NCBI RefSeq assembly: GCF_024722015.1
Contig: NZ_JANQBD010000003.1
Span: 124,001-188,000 of the forward strand
Source: Paenibacillus radicis (ex Xue et al. 2023)
GTDB taxonomy: Bacteria > Bacillota > Bacilli > Paenibacillales > NBRC-103111
Reading direction: 5' to 3'
DNA length: 64,000 nucleotides
How positions within the stretch are numbered: position 1 is the stretch's first letter; each line of letters opens with the position of its first letter. Position numbers and translations under genes: made by a program. Shown piece by piece: positions 36,597 through 46,004 of the stretch. The notes under the pieces are model-generated. The model had not been told where the DNA came from and did not search any database. It saw only the letters and a program-made list of their open reading frames with translations.

Positions 36597-37988
36597 TTAC
36601 AACTTATTACTTTGCAGCAGCTGGTTCCTTATCCATTCATTACGCACCAATCCATCGCCTTCCTTGTAAAGCTGATGAAACAGCAATCCCCTGTACTCCT
36701 TAATTAATTCCGTACAACTTTCATCATAAATAAGGTTGGTAAGTTCGTATGGATCTTGGATCAAATTGTATAATTCATCGACATCCGTTGTGTTCCAAAT
36801 ATATTTCCACTTCTCCGTACGCAGCATTCTTTGGGTGAACAAGCCAAATTGTTGACCGTTATAGGTCGAAACCACTTCCGTCCTCCAATCAGCAACGGAC
36901 TCATCTTCCTTGAGGAGAGGAAGCAATGATCTGCCATGAAAGAATGACGGCGCCGGCAGTTCCAGAACTTCCAATAAGGTTGGCGGGATATCCAACATAT
37001 TATAGACGAACTGGTCGCATCGATGTCCCCTCTTTGCTACTCCCGGGTATTTAATAATAAGCGGAACTTTTACTACATCATCATATAAAATATAATGTTT
37101 ATCCAACATCCGGTGTGAACCGCACATATCGCCATGATCGGAAGTGAGGATGACTATTGTATTCTCCAATGCTTTAGTTTGTTCAAGAGCTTGCAGCACC
37201 TTTCCTATTGCATCGTCTACTTGACTGATCATACTATAGTACCGGGCAACAATCGGAGCCCAATCCTCCCAAGTAAAATCTTGAATTTGCCAATTATACA
37301 GCTGCTGCCGCTGGATATATGGTTTATTGTTGAAGGTTTCGTTAAATCCTCCCCATTGCGGGATATCCTCAGGACTGTACATGTCTGCGAATTTCCCTGA
37401 GGGTCTGCAGGGAAGATGGGGCTCGGTAAAATGAAGCTGCACATACCAGGGATCTTCAGATTTAACCAACTCCCGAATAGAAGCACTTGCCTGATCAGCG
37501 AGCCAACGGGTTTTGGAATGCTCTACTGGAATGGGATCACGTTCACCGAAGTAACCCGCATCGTATCGGACATTAGGATAGGATCGCGCTATCAGTTCCT
37601 TATATCCATCATATCCAATATAGGTATCATATCCGTACTCTGTAGGAGGCAGCGTTGGATGTACATCCCATTTACCGAGGAAAACCTTTCTATAGGAGTG
37701 ATTATTCAAATCCCTTGGCCAAGCATATTCCGTAGGCTCCAAAGCTGGAATGCTCAACCCACTGGTATAATTCCATAGGGCTCCAAAGGCTTCAGGGCGC
37801 CGTCCATTTATCAATGCCTGCCTGGAAGGACAACAAATCGGGATTGGAGTATAAGCATTCGAAAACCAAACACCCTCCGAGGCTAAACGATCAATATTGG
37901 GTGTGTATACAGGATATTGCTTCCCCGCACCAACACAATCATAACGGAGTTGATCAAGCATGATAAACAAAATGTTTGGTTTATTCAA
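36597..37988 (-). CDS. Sulfatase, formylglycine type
   Basis: The 463-residue enzyme has the sulfatase signature C-x-P-S-R as C52-C53-P54-S55-R56; Cys52 would be converted to formylglycine by a maturase that is not in this window. Metal ligands are in NILFIMLDQLRYD and TSDHGDMCGSHRM, and GKWD follows at about residue 110. It removes sulfate from a sugar or other ester. No signal peptide, so it acts inside the cell on imported substrate. Last gene of the 36.6-45 kb block, 92 nt after a Gfo/Idh/MocA gene. Confidence 0.92.
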   Translation of the reverse strand: MNKPNILFIMLDQLRYDCVGAGKQYPVYTPNIDRLASEGVWFSNAYTPIPICCPSRQALINGRRPEAFGALWNYTSGLSIPALEPTEYAWPRDLNNHSYRKVFLGKWDVHPTLPPTEYGYDTYIGYDGYKELIARSYPNVRYDAGYFGERDPIPVEHSKTRWLADQASASIRELVKSEDPWYVQLHFTEPHLPCRPSGKFADMYSPEDIPQWGGFNETFNNKPYIQRQQLYNWQIQDFTWEDWAPIVARYYSMISQVDDAIGKVLQALEQTKALENTIVILTSDHGDMCGSHRMLDKHYILYDDVVKVPLIIKYPGVAKRGHRCDQFVYNMLDIPPTLLEVLELPAPSFFHGRSLLPLLKEDESVADWRTEVVSTYNGQQFGLFTQRMLRTEKWKYIWNTTDVDELYNLIQDPYELTNLIYDESCTELIKEYRGLLFHQLYKEGDGLVRNEWIRNQLLQSNKL

Positions 37989-38080
37989 CCTAACCCCTCT
38001 TTTCCTTCAACGCTGTCGCAAAATACAAATCGTGCAAACCCAAGACTCGGGAAGCCTCGATGCCACAATTGTTGTCACAA

Positions 38081-39085
38081 TTAACTGTCACCATGCACAT
38101 CAACCACATTCCCACCGGACTGATGGGATCGTATAGCAGCTTCGATTACTTCCTGCGCAGCTAATGCCTCCGCCCCTGAGCCTTCAATCTCTGAGGGAGG
38201 GACATTCTGCTTGAGCTGCTCAATGAACCGTTCGATCCGATTGCGAAACGTATCGTTGAAGCCCTGCATGCCTCGCATTATTGAGTTGCGCATAACCATC
38301 GTTTCGCTGCTTTTATGAGGATATAAGGTGATGCCTTCATACACGTTCTCTATCACGAAACGTCCTTCCGTACCAGCTGCCTCGCACCACTCGATCGGAT
38401 GCAGCATGGACATGTCATAACTGCCTGTCAGATGTCCGACGGCTCCATTGGCAAATTCCAAATTAACACTGGCTGTAGACCATGTCTTGCGACCAGGAGC
38501 TTTATTCATAAAGGCCTGCACCCGCGCCACATCACCAAAAAAATAACGCATCACATCGATCGAATGAGGATGAAGCGCTCTCATATGAAACCACTCGGTG
38601 AAATCAGCTTTGTTATCTATCGTAAGTCTCATATTGATAAACAACGGCTTGCCCAGTAAATTCCGATTGATCCATTCTTTGCCCTTCTCTGCGGCCGGGG
38701 TAAATCGGTGGTTCAAATTACAACCAAAACGTACACCTTTTGCCTTTGCAGCTTTCACCATTATTCTGGCTTCTTCGATGCTGTTAGAAATCGGCTTCTC
38801 CACAAGCACATCCTTACCGGCTTCGATGGCGAGCATGACCGGCTCATAGTGGTGACTGCCTTTTTCTACTCCTCCAGTAGCAACACAAACCATATCTATT
38901 TCCTCTTGATCCAATAAACTTCTGAGATCCGTATAAGCCTTTACCCCATAGATCAGGGAAGCTTCCCTGACACGTTCCTCCATCAAATCGCAGACGGCTA
39001 CTAATTCAGTGTCTGGATGCTGGCTGTAATAGCGGCAATGAATTTTGCCTATGTTATTGACTCCGACAACGGCTACCCGAATCAT
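38081..39085 (-). CDS. Gfo/Idh/MocA family oxidoreductase
   Basis: A 334-residue NAD(P)-dependent sugar/inositol dehydrogenase. The Rossmann start is VAVVGVNNIGKIHCRYY, followed by EKPISNSIEEA (catalytic-loop Lys-Pro) and the C-terminal alpha/beta domain. GAGGAGGG precedes the ATG at 39085. It is related to the second dehydrogenase of the locus (41658-42761): both begin with a GxNxIG / GMNGIG motif and read GVEKGSHHYEP versus GIDNGSWHFEP. A two-step oxidation/reduction of a sugar is suggested. Confidence 0.9.
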   Translation of the reverse strand: MIRVAVVGVNNIGKIHCRYYSQHPDTELVAVCDLMEERVREASLIYGVKAYTDLRSLLDQEEIDMVCVATGGVEKGSHHYEPVMLAIEAGKDVLVEKPISNSIEEARIMVKAAKAKGVRFGCNLNHRFTPAAEKGKEWINRNLLGKPLFINMRLTIDNKADFTEWFHMRALHPHSIDVMRYFFGDVARVQAFMNKAPGRKTWSTASVNLEFANGAVGHLTGSYDMSMLHPIEWCEAAGTEGRFVIENVYEGITLYPHKSSETMVMRNSIMRGMQGFNDTFRNRIERFIEQLKQNVPPSEIEGSGAEALAAQEVIEAAIRSHQSGGNVVDVHGDS

Positions 39086-39126
39086 TCAAATCCCTCCTCG
39101 AACAATTAAATCTACACAAAATCTAA

Positions 39127-39150
39127 CCGCACCACATTAAGCAGGTGCGG
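39127..39150 (-). other. Intercistronic hairpin
   Basis: CCGCACC pairs exactly with GGTGCGG around a 10-nt loop between two genes of the locus. The following T-tract on the minus strand is weak, so a processing or stabilising stem is as likely as a terminator. Confidence 0.5.
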
Positions 39151-39171
39151 CGCAATTGCATCCGTTTTTTA

Positions 39172-40563
39172 TTATTTAAGCTGTTTAGCCTGTAGGGACC
39201 TTGCAGTGAGTGAGCTGCCGATATGCAAGGTATCGTAAGCTTGTTGGGATGAAGTAAACGGCTCATCGCCTTTACCATGCCAACCAAGATTCGTATACAT
39301 GGGATTGGTTCGCCCGGTTTGCTCCTCCCGTTTACGTATATACGCATCCATCCTCGAAGTAAGCAGCTCTACAATCTCGGTCTCTATTTCTGCCACATTG
39401 TTATTTTCTTGCGGATCCTCGATCAGATTATAAAGCTCCACCTCAGGTTTGAAATGGAAGTCAGGCTCCAGGGAACGGATCAGCTTCCAATGTGGGGTTC
39501 GCCAGCCATGCTTGCGCATCCAGGTGCATTCAGTGATATAGAATTCGCTAACCCGACGTTCCGGGTTATCATTAATCATCGGAACAAGGCTTTGACCATC
39601 CGCGTCTAGCTGCACATCGAGCTCCATCAATTCCAAAATTGTCGGCATAATATCGCTAATAACTGTCACATCTGAGATCCGTTTTCCGGCAGGGACTTTA
39701 CCAGGAAACTTTATAATTAACGGCACGACAAGCGTACAATCATAAAGACCGTGATGATCAAAATAGCAATCATGCTCATAAAGTGTTTCTCCGTGGTCCG
39801 ATGTCACTATAATTAATGTATCCTCAGCTAGTCCCAAAGTATGGACGGTTTGCAGCAGATTTTGAATACATGAGTCCATATAGGCGACTGCACCATCATA
39901 TTGAGCACTCACATACTCTTGATCGGTTACACCTTCGGGAATCCACGATTTCAGAAAATCGGCAAAAGGCTTGAAGTTGTAGACTGGATCCATGGAATGG
40001 TTGGCGGAATCATGCTCATCCCCTCCATAGAAGATGCGCTCATACGGCTTTGGCGGTAAGTAAGGCGAATGCGGATCCATATGCCGCAGGAACAGGAAGA
40101 AGGGTTTGTCATCATCAGCCAGCCTGTGAAGCTCGGGTATGGTTACATCGTTCAAGTTTTCCGCTTTGGGACATTTGCCTTGTTCATTGGGCATCCAAGC
40201 TTCATACTCTAAGTAGTTGTCAAAACCTCGCGAGGACGGATTTCCAGTGAATCCTACGCATGTCGTGTTATATCCAATGTCGCTCAGTACCTCCGCTAGC
40301 GTCTGGGCTCCAACTGCACCTTTATGCCGCAGCGCAACCACATCCGTACTGAAGCAATCTTTACCCGTAAGCATGCTTGCATAGGCCGGAGTAGTCGGAA
40401 TACTTGGACTGAAGTGTTGTTCGAATAACACGCCTTCGCCAGCCAGCTTATCCAGATGTGGGGTCGTTAATTTGCCGTATCCATAAGAACTCATGCGATC
40501 CCGGCGCAAGCTATCAATCCCGAAGAGAATCAGATTTGGCTTTCTTTTGGATGTTGAGGGCAT
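39172..40563 (-). CDS. Sulfatase-fold protein with Thr in place of the formylglycine Cys
   Basis: The 463-residue protein has the alkaline phosphatase/sulfatase fold: LILFGIDSLRRDRMSSYGYG, the metal site TSDHGETLYEHD, and DPHSPYLPP. At the nucleophile loop, where sulfatases have C-S-P-S-R-A-A-L-L-T-G, it reads T57-T-P-A-Y-A-S-M-L-T-G. Both the Cys/Ser and the Arg are replaced. Thr nucleophiles are known in LtaS-type phosphotransferases, so it may be a phosphoester hydrolase or transferase. Start ATG at 40563 follows AAGGAG by 10 nt. Confidence 0.85.
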   Translation of the reverse strand: MPSTSKRKPNLILFGIDSLRRDRMSSYGYGKLTTPHLDKLAGEGVLFEQHFSPSIPTTPAYASMLTGKDCFSTDVVALRHKGAVGAQTLAEVLSDIGYNTTCVGFTGNPSSRGFDNYLEYEAWMPNEQGKCPKAENLNDVTIPELHRLADDDKPFFLFLRHMDPHSPYLPPKPYERIFYGGDEHDSANHSMDPVYNFKPFADFLKSWIPEGVTDQEYVSAQYDGAVAYMDSCIQNLLQTVHTLGLAEDTLIIVTSDHGETLYEHDCYFDHHGLYDCTLVVPLIIKFPGKVPAGKRISDVTVISDIMPTILELMELDVQLDADGQSLVPMINDNPERRVSEFYITECTWMRKHGWRTPHWKLIRSLEPDFHFKPEVELYNLIEDPQENNNVAEIETEIVELLTSRMDAYIRKREEQTGRTNPMYTNLGWHGKGDEPFTSSQQAYDTLHIGSSLTARSLQAKQLK

Positions 40564-40619
40564 TCCATTCATTCTCCTTTTGTAAGTATGATGTATTAAA
40601 ATCGATGCATCTACCGCAA

Positions 40620-41426
40620 CTATCGAGCACCAAGCTGTTTCAAGCAAGCGTTCAAATAACCATATGTTTCAGCGGCTATAATCGAGATTTGGGCAAGCGT
40701 GTGCTCCGGCTTCGCTCCTATGACTTCGAGCACTACAGGCCCATCATAGTTGTTGTCCACCATCGCCTTGCAGTAGGCAAACAGATTGATGTCACCGCGC
40801 CCGCATGCTTGCATCTCTATGGCACCAGGCCCCTGCTCCCGTCCTTTGCAATCGCGAATGTGGATATGCTTGACGCGACTTATGACTGCTGGCAGCGCTA
40901 CCTCTGGATTCTCATTGGCGCGGTATATGTGACTTGGATCCATATCGATGCCGAAAGCGCTTGAGGAAACCTCTGAAATAGCACGCAAGGTTGTCGGTGT
41001 ATCATGAATCGCTTGCCCGATATGAGCTTTCACACATAGCATCACCCCTAATGCTGCCGCTTTTTCCGACAATCTTTGGAGCTGGTCAATGGATTGCTTA
41101 ACATCCTCTTCAATACCGGTTTTGCCTCCCGGACCAATGTTGATAATGGGAATACCAATCTCCGCAGCTGCCTCCAAAGCGTTCAATAATCGCTGCTCGT
41201 CTTTTACGCTGCCGAATTCCATAGAGAGGAAGCTTAATCCATTCTCTTGAACAACATGCCTTAGCTCAGCAGCCTGCTCCTTCCACCGGGTAAGATCCAA
41301 ATGCTCGCACATGCCTTGAATCGCAGAAATTTCCACCCCATCATAACCACTAAGTGCAATGTGACGAACGGCTGTTGCGAAATCAAATTCCTTATAAAGA
41401 ACTGAATTGACACCGAGTTTTATCAT
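40620..41426 (-). CDS. Sugar phosphate isomerase/epimerase (xylose isomerase-like TIM barrel)
   Basis: A 268-residue AP-endonuclease-2-type barrel. Candidate metal ligands are in YDGVEISA, FGIDMDPSHIYR, HIHIRDCKG and VVLEVIG. Such proteins isomerise or epimerise keto-sugars and inositols, often next to Gfo/Idh/MocA dehydrogenases, as here. The ATG at 41426 lies about 9 nt after GGGAGAGTG; an in-frame GTG four codons upstream falls inside the ribosome site. The substrate is unknown. Confidence 0.88.
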   Translation of the reverse strand: MIKLGVNSVLYKEFDFATAVRHIALSGYDGVEISAIQGMCEHLDLTRWKEQAAELRHVVQENGLSFLSMEFGSVKDEQRLLNALEAAAEIGIPIINIGPGGKTGIEEDVKQSIDQLQRLSEKAAALGVMLCVKAHIGQAIHDTPTTLRAISEVSSSAFGIDMDPSHIYRANENPEVALPAVISRVKHIHIRDCKGREQGPGAIEMQACGRGDINLFAYCKAMVDNNYDGPVVLEVIGAKPEHTLAQISIIAAETYGYLNACLKQLGAR

Positions 41427-41657
41427 AATGAAACACACTCTCCCTATGGACGTCAGCTATTAATTAATGTTAATGCCGACATTTATTTTATATCATTAAC
41501 AATCTCTAAGTCCTCTAATTTAATTAACCTCATTAAATATATAACAAATCACACACAGGCATTATTCAGATTTTATTTAATCTCATTAATTAATCTCAAA
41601 TCCTCAATGAATCAAGTCTTCCCTGTCAAAAACTCGTTGTAAAAATCCATCTTCCGA
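41427..41657. promoter_or_regulatory. AT-rich gap, likely internal promoter region
   Basis: The 231-nt gap is very AT-rich and repeats CATTAA and TTAATTAA motifs many times. It is the largest gap in the sulfatase/dehydrogenase block, so the four genes below 41.4 kb may have their own promoter. No specific factor can be named. Confidence 0.35.
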
Positions 41658-42761
41658 TTACATGGACAATGGATCACCGTGGAAGGCTGGAAGCGGATGA
41701 GGTCTGACTACAATTCCACCTTGCTCGTACGATTCGATAACCGCAAATGTATACTCCAGCACAGCAAGTGCATCCCTGCCGGAAGCCCGGATATGCTCTC
41801 TCGGAACCCCATTTGTAATATCCTCCAGGAAAGCATGCAGCCTATTGTTAAATGTCGTATTAAATTCTGTAACCCCAGATTCCGTTACTTCCGGTTGTGG
41901 ATGCGCTCCTATGACAGGAACCCCCTTTTGCGCTCTCCAATACGAAACCTTTTCCACACAATTCTCTATGCAAAAGGTTCCTTTCGTGCCTCCAACCTCC
42001 ATACTCCACCAGCCGCCTAACCCATAGGTAGCATCACCGCGTTGACTCAGCAAATAGCCTGCAGCACCACTCGCGAACTTAACATGAATACTATTTATGG
42101 AGACCATAATGTCACTGGCGCTTTTTCGGAAGCCTGCCTGATTAGAGAAAGTTTGAATGTGGGTTATATCCCCGCAGAAATACCGCATAACGCTGAATGG
42201 ATGAGTCAAAAATGCTTTCATGTGGAAATAAGGCTGACCTTTATCCTTGGGTGACTTCGGAGCATTGTACATATCTTCACCGCCATTAAAGCCCATTTTA
42301 TGTAGACAATACACGGTTTCACCGATATCGCCGGAATCCATGTACTGTCTGGCTTTTTCTGCGGGAGCTGTAAAATAATGATTCAGGTTGCAGCCCAGAT
42401 ATACATTTTTCTCAGCCGCGAACCTAACCAGCTCACGACCTTCCCGAATATCGTTAGCCAATGGTTTTTCGATTAACACATGCTTGCCAGCTTCAATCGC
42501 CTGCATCGCCGGCTCGAAGTGCCAGCTCCCATTATCGATACCGCCCGTAGTGACATCTATGATTTCCAGATCTGGCTCATGCTGCAGCATATCCTTCAAG
42601 CTATAATAGGCTCTTACTCCGTATTTATCCGCTGCTTTATCCGCCCTTTCCTTCACTACATCACAAACTGCCAGAACTTGTGCGAGCGGATCCTGTGAAT
42701 AACATTCTGCATGGCGCATGCCTATTCCATTCATACCTACAATCCCTATTTTCAATGCCAT
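41658..42761 (-). CDS. Gfo/Idh/MocA family oxidoreductase
   Basis: A 367-residue NAD(P)-dependent dehydrogenase: LKIGIVGMNGIGMRHAECYS at the N-terminus, EKPLANDIREG as the catalytic-loop motif, and an alpha/beta C-terminal domain. The ATG at 42761 follows AGAGGA by 7 nt; the frame upstream (to 42845) has no ribosome site. Paralogue of 38081-39085. It lies 137 nt downstream of a Thr-type sulfatase-fold gene, so the three kinds of enzyme alternate along the locus. Confidence 0.9.
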   Translation of the reverse strand: MALKIGIVGMNGIGMRHAECYSQDPLAQVLAVCDVVKERADKAADKYGVRAYYSLKDMLQHEPDLEIIDVTTGGIDNGSWHFEPAMQAIEAGKHVLIEKPLANDIREGRELVRFAAEKNVYLGCNLNHYFTAPAEKARQYMDSGDIGETVYCLHKMGFNGGEDMYNAPKSPKDKGQPYFHMKAFLTHPFSVMRYFCGDITHIQTFSNQAGFRKSASDIMVSINSIHVKFASGAAGYLLSQRGDATYGLGGWWSMEVGGTKGTFCIENCVEKVSYWRAQKGVPVIGAHPQPEVTESGVTEFNTTFNNRLHAFLEDITNGVPREHIRASGRDALAVLEYTFAVIESYEQGGIVVRPHPLPAFHGDPLSM

Positions 42762-42898
42762 CTCCACGTCCTCTAGCTTGCTTCCTAAGAAAATAGTACA
42801 AGCCGGGACTCCACCACCTTTCATTATTGTTTTACCCTGAAACATTCTCGGTCAGCTTACCTGCTTACAATGATAGGCTGTCATTCCAGACACTCTGG

Positions 42899-44344
42899 TC
42901 AACGCACCGACTTCCCATGCTGTGAGTACTCTCCCGCTCCTTCCAATGCGTCATACCTCTCACGCTGCGGATCGGCAATCCATGACTTCCAGGTTAAGCC
43001 AACCTTACCCAGAATCATTTCGATGCGCCGACGAAACGGCAGCTGTGCTTCATTGATTTGAATCATCATTGGATCCGGCCGTCCATTCAATTTGCTGGAA
43101 ACGAAAGCATTAAGCTTTCCTTCCAATTCCTCAGCAATTTGAGGCAGCTTTTTCGCCAAATTGATTAGCTCCTCAGGATCCTGATGCAGATCATACAGCT
43201 CTAGGTCAGGTCGTTGAAAAGGTCCTAAATCATAATTTCTTATAAGCTTGTATCGCTCCGTCCGGATGGCCCTTGCCGCCTGCCATGCACATTCGCTCAA
43301 GAACACTTCGTCCAGAGTTCCTCCGGCTTCTCCACTTATGCAAGGCCATAGGCTTTGTCCATCCAGTATGTCCGGTATCCTAAGCGCTGACAGGTCAATC
43401 CCATCTCGTGCTTCCGCCGCAACCGCTTCCAGAATAGTAGGCATCAAGTCCGCATGCTGTACGAAGCCTTTAACTCTCTTTGCTGCCGGAATATGCCCAG
43501 GCCATCGCATTATTACAGGAACATGTACCGTTTGCTCATACAATCCGCAATGATCCCAATAAATATCATGCTCGGTTAAGCTTTCTCCATGATCGCCAAA
43601 CAGGATTAAAAGTGTTTCCTCTTTAATGCCAATATTCGTCAAATAATCATCAAGCTCATGAATTAAATCATCCAAATATCGAATTTCGGCATCATAAAGC
43701 GCGCTTACATAATTCGCATCAGTGACAGGACCTAGCTGATTATAGTGGTGATGTTTAAAAAAAGGGTAAGCCGGGTGTCCATACGCCCGATTCATACTTG
43801 TATTTTCCGGAATAAAAGGATCTTTCCCTTCTCCATAAAATGGGGGAATATATGAGGCAGGCGGCAGGTAGGGAGTGTGGGCATCCCAATAATGAAGAAA
43901 CAAGAAAAAGTCTTCATCCTTATGCTCCCGAATCCAAGGCAGTGCGAGATCATTAACCGTTCTGCCGTCAATCCACCGCTTCTTCCCGGAACTGTTCATA
44001 TAATAGCGATACCCTCGGGCAAACCATTCCTTCATGTTATACAGGTTGTCAACTGCACCGGTTGTGAAGCCCGCAGCCTTAAACATGGACGGGAGCCATT
44101 CCACCGACTTGGCAAGGTAGGTTAGATCCGAGCCATGCGATACAATCCCTGTCGTCAGACCGATATTTCCGGTAAAAATAGCCGAATGAGCAACTTCTGT
44201 TGGAATATCAGCCGCATAGGCGCGTTCCATGAGCACACCTTCGGAGGCGATCCGGTCGATATACGGACTCGTCGGTTTTCCATAGCCATAGCAGCCGAGC
44301 CGGTCCGCCCGAAGCGTATCGAGCGAAATCATGATGATTTTCAT
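42899..44344 (-). CDS. Second sulfatase-fold protein lacking the formylglycine Cys
   Basis: The 481-residue protein begins MKIIMISLDTLRADRLGCYG and has LFGDHGESLTEHDIYWDH as metal site and HYWDAHTPYLPP. The nucleophile loop reads P48-T49-E-V-A-H-S-A-I-F-T-G instead of C-x-P-x-R, so Thr49 aligns with the formylglycine Cys and His with the Arg. As with the 39172 protein a Thr-based phosphoester hydrolase or transferase is more likely than a sulfatase. Its start overlaps the APS kinase stop by 1 nt, which implies translational coupling and matched amounts of both proteins. Confidence 0.85.
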   Translation of the reverse strand: MKIIMISLDTLRADRLGCYGYGKPTSPYIDRIASEGVLMERAYAADIPTEVAHSAIFTGNIGLTTGIVSHGSDLTYLAKSVEWLPSMFKAAGFTTGAVDNLYNMKEWFARGYRYYMNSSGKKRWIDGRTVNDLALPWIREHKDEDFFLFLHYWDAHTPYLPPASYIPPFYGEGKDPFIPENTSMNRAYGHPAYPFFKHHHYNQLGPVTDANYVSALYDAEIRYLDDLIHELDDYLTNIGIKEETLLILFGDHGESLTEHDIYWDHCGLYEQTVHVPVIMRWPGHIPAAKRVKGFVQHADLMPTILEAVAAEARDGIDLSALRIPDILDGQSLWPCISGEAGGTLDEVFLSECAWQAARAIRTERYKLIRNYDLGPFQRPDLELYDLHQDPEELINLAKKLPQIAEELEGKLNAFVSSKLNGRPDPMMIQINEAQLPFRRRIEMILGKVGLTWKSWIADPQRERYDALEGAGEYSQHGKSVR

Positions 44345-44982
44345 CAGCCATCTCCCTCCAATAGCCCTCTCTTACTGGTTAAACCAGCTAGATCAGCTAC
44401 CCGCTCCATTTCCTGACTTGCTGCCACACAGCTTTGCACAGATCCAACATCCACGTGATGAGTATACCGGGTAATCCATTGCACAATTTGAAGCGCATTA
44501 GCATGAACGGATTGCCGATCCGTATCAATCACAATGTCCGCTTGCTCCGGTTCCTCATAAGCATCCGAAATTCCGGTGAACATAGTGATTTCCTGACGCC
44601 GCGCTTTGGCGTATAATCCTTTTACATCCCTCGCTTCGCACACATCAAGCGGACATTTCACATAAATTTCCACATACCCCAGAATGTGATTCCGAAGATA
44701 CTCCCGCATCTCCCGGTAAGGTGTAATGGCGGATACTAGAACAAGGACGCCGTGCTTGGACAGCAAATTCGCAACATAGGCAATTCGGCGAATATTTTCG
44801 AGACGATCCTCTCGGCTGAAGCCAAGACCTTTACAAATAGCCGAGCGGATTTCATCCCCATCCAGCAATTCTACCTGTTGACCTGCTTCTGTCAGCTGCT
44901 TGTAAATATGCTGAGCTGTTGTTGTCTTACCAGAACCTGAGAGGCCGGTAAACCAAAGTACATTACCGCTTGAGCTTTCCAT
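44344..44982 (-). CDS. cysC: Adenylylsulfate (APS) kinase
   Basis: A 212-residue P-loop kinase. Walker A is GLSGSGKT (13-20), followed by ELLDGDEIRSAICKGLGFSR and then LENIRRIAYVANLL, diagnostic of APS kinase. CPLDVCEARDVKGLYAKARR completes the core. It makes PAPS from APS and ATP. The C-terminus extends some 20-30 residues past the usual end. No ATP sulfurylase, PAPS reductase or recognisable sulfotransferase lies nearby; it is embedded among sulfatase-fold and sugar genes, so a dedicated PAPS supply for a local reaction, or a kinase of another small molecule, is possible. Confidence 0.88.
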   Translation of the reverse strand: MESSSGNVLWFTGLSGSGKTTTAQHIYKQLTEAGQQVELLDGDEIRSAICKGLGFSREDRLENIRRIAYVANLLSKHGVLVLVSAITPYREMREYLRNHILGYVEIYVKCPLDVCEARDVKGLYAKARRQEITMFTGISDAYEEPEQADIVIDTDRQSVHANALQIVQWITRYTHHVDVGSVQSCVAASQEMERVADLAGLTSKRGLLEGDG

Positions 44983-45170
44983 GTACTTTCCCCCTATAAG
45001 CTTTCAAATAGAAAGCTTTCTTCACACTCATAAGCTGAGTTTCGCAATGACCCTTTTGAAGGTTGCCATGGCTTAACACCTCTTATCTCTATATTAGTGC
45101 CGAACAGCCAGATTATCATTGTCCATTCAGCCATTCATATGGTCGATGCGGCCTTCATTGCTTGGTTGCG

Positions 45171-46004
45171 CTATCCTTTCACTGAGCCTGCCGTCATTCC
45201 AGCTACAATCTTCTTATTGAAGAAAATAAACAGGATAAGTGGCGGGAGCGAAATCAACACGACATCAGCAAATAATAAATTCCATGAAGTGAGATACATG
45301 CTCATGAAATTATACAGAGTCAACTGAACCGTGGCATTCTCAGAACCTGGCAAGAAATAGAGCGGATTCACAAAGTCATTGAATATATTAACTGCCTGAA
45401 TGATGATGATAGTCGAGGATACAGGTTTAAGTAACGGAAAAATTATATGGGTATACAGCTTAAACCCTCCACATCCATCCATAAAGGCGCTTTCATCGAT
45501 ATCACGCGGAATAGTTGCTGTAAAAGCCTTGTACAGGATGGCGCAAAATGGGAAATGCAGTGCAATTTCAACCAACGTAAGCCCTGTCAAAGTTTTGAAC
45601 AAGCCTACTGAATTGAGCACCCATATAGTCGGTACAACAGCTGGAGGAATCATCAAGCCTGCAAGCACCAGAAAATTGAGTGTCGAAGCGGCCCTTCCCC
45701 TCTCTCTTCGCTGCAGCACAAAGCCAGCCAAAGAGCTCACAATAACCAATCCAGTAACCGACAGCACAGTTAGCAATGTACTGTTATAAAAGGCGCGTAT
45801 CAGCATATTGTCCGTAGCAAGCAGTACCGTTTTATAATTTTCAATAATATGGAATGTATCCGGCCAGTACATGTTCATGTCAGCCGCTTTTGTACTCGAT
45901 TTGAAGGAATTCACAATAACAAAATAAAATGGCACCCAGAAAATCAATGTTGAAAAAAGGATCATAATCAAGCTGATTATTGATTTTTGTACCTTATTGT
46001 TCAT
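45171..46004 (-). CDS. Carbohydrate ABC transporter permease (MalG type)
   Basis: A 277-residue permease with about six spans and the EAA loop DIDESAFMDGCGGFKLYTHI. It overlaps the partner permease by 4 nt (46001-46004). Sugar importers of this type rely on a separately encoded ATPase. The 188-nt gap to the APS kinase gene below may hold a weak promoter or stem. Confidence 0.92.
   Translation of the reverse strand: MNNKVQKSIISLIMILFSTLIFWVPFYFVIVNSFKSSTKAADMNMYWPDTFHIIENYKTVLLATDNMLIRAFYNSTLLTVLSVTGLVIVSSLAGFVLQRRERGRAASTLNFLVLAGLMIPPAVVPTIWVLNSVGLFKTLTGLTLVEIALHFPFCAILYKAFTATIPRDIDESAFMDGCGGFKLYTHIIFPLLKPVSSTIIIIQAVNIFNDFVNPLYFLPGSENATVQLTLYNFMSMYLTSWNLLFADVVLISLPPLILFIFFNKKIVAGMTAGSVKG

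Noticed and set aside
44995..45025. Terminator between the permease and cysC
   Set aside because: AAGCTTTC/GAAAGCTT forms a stem but there is no T-tract on the minus strand.
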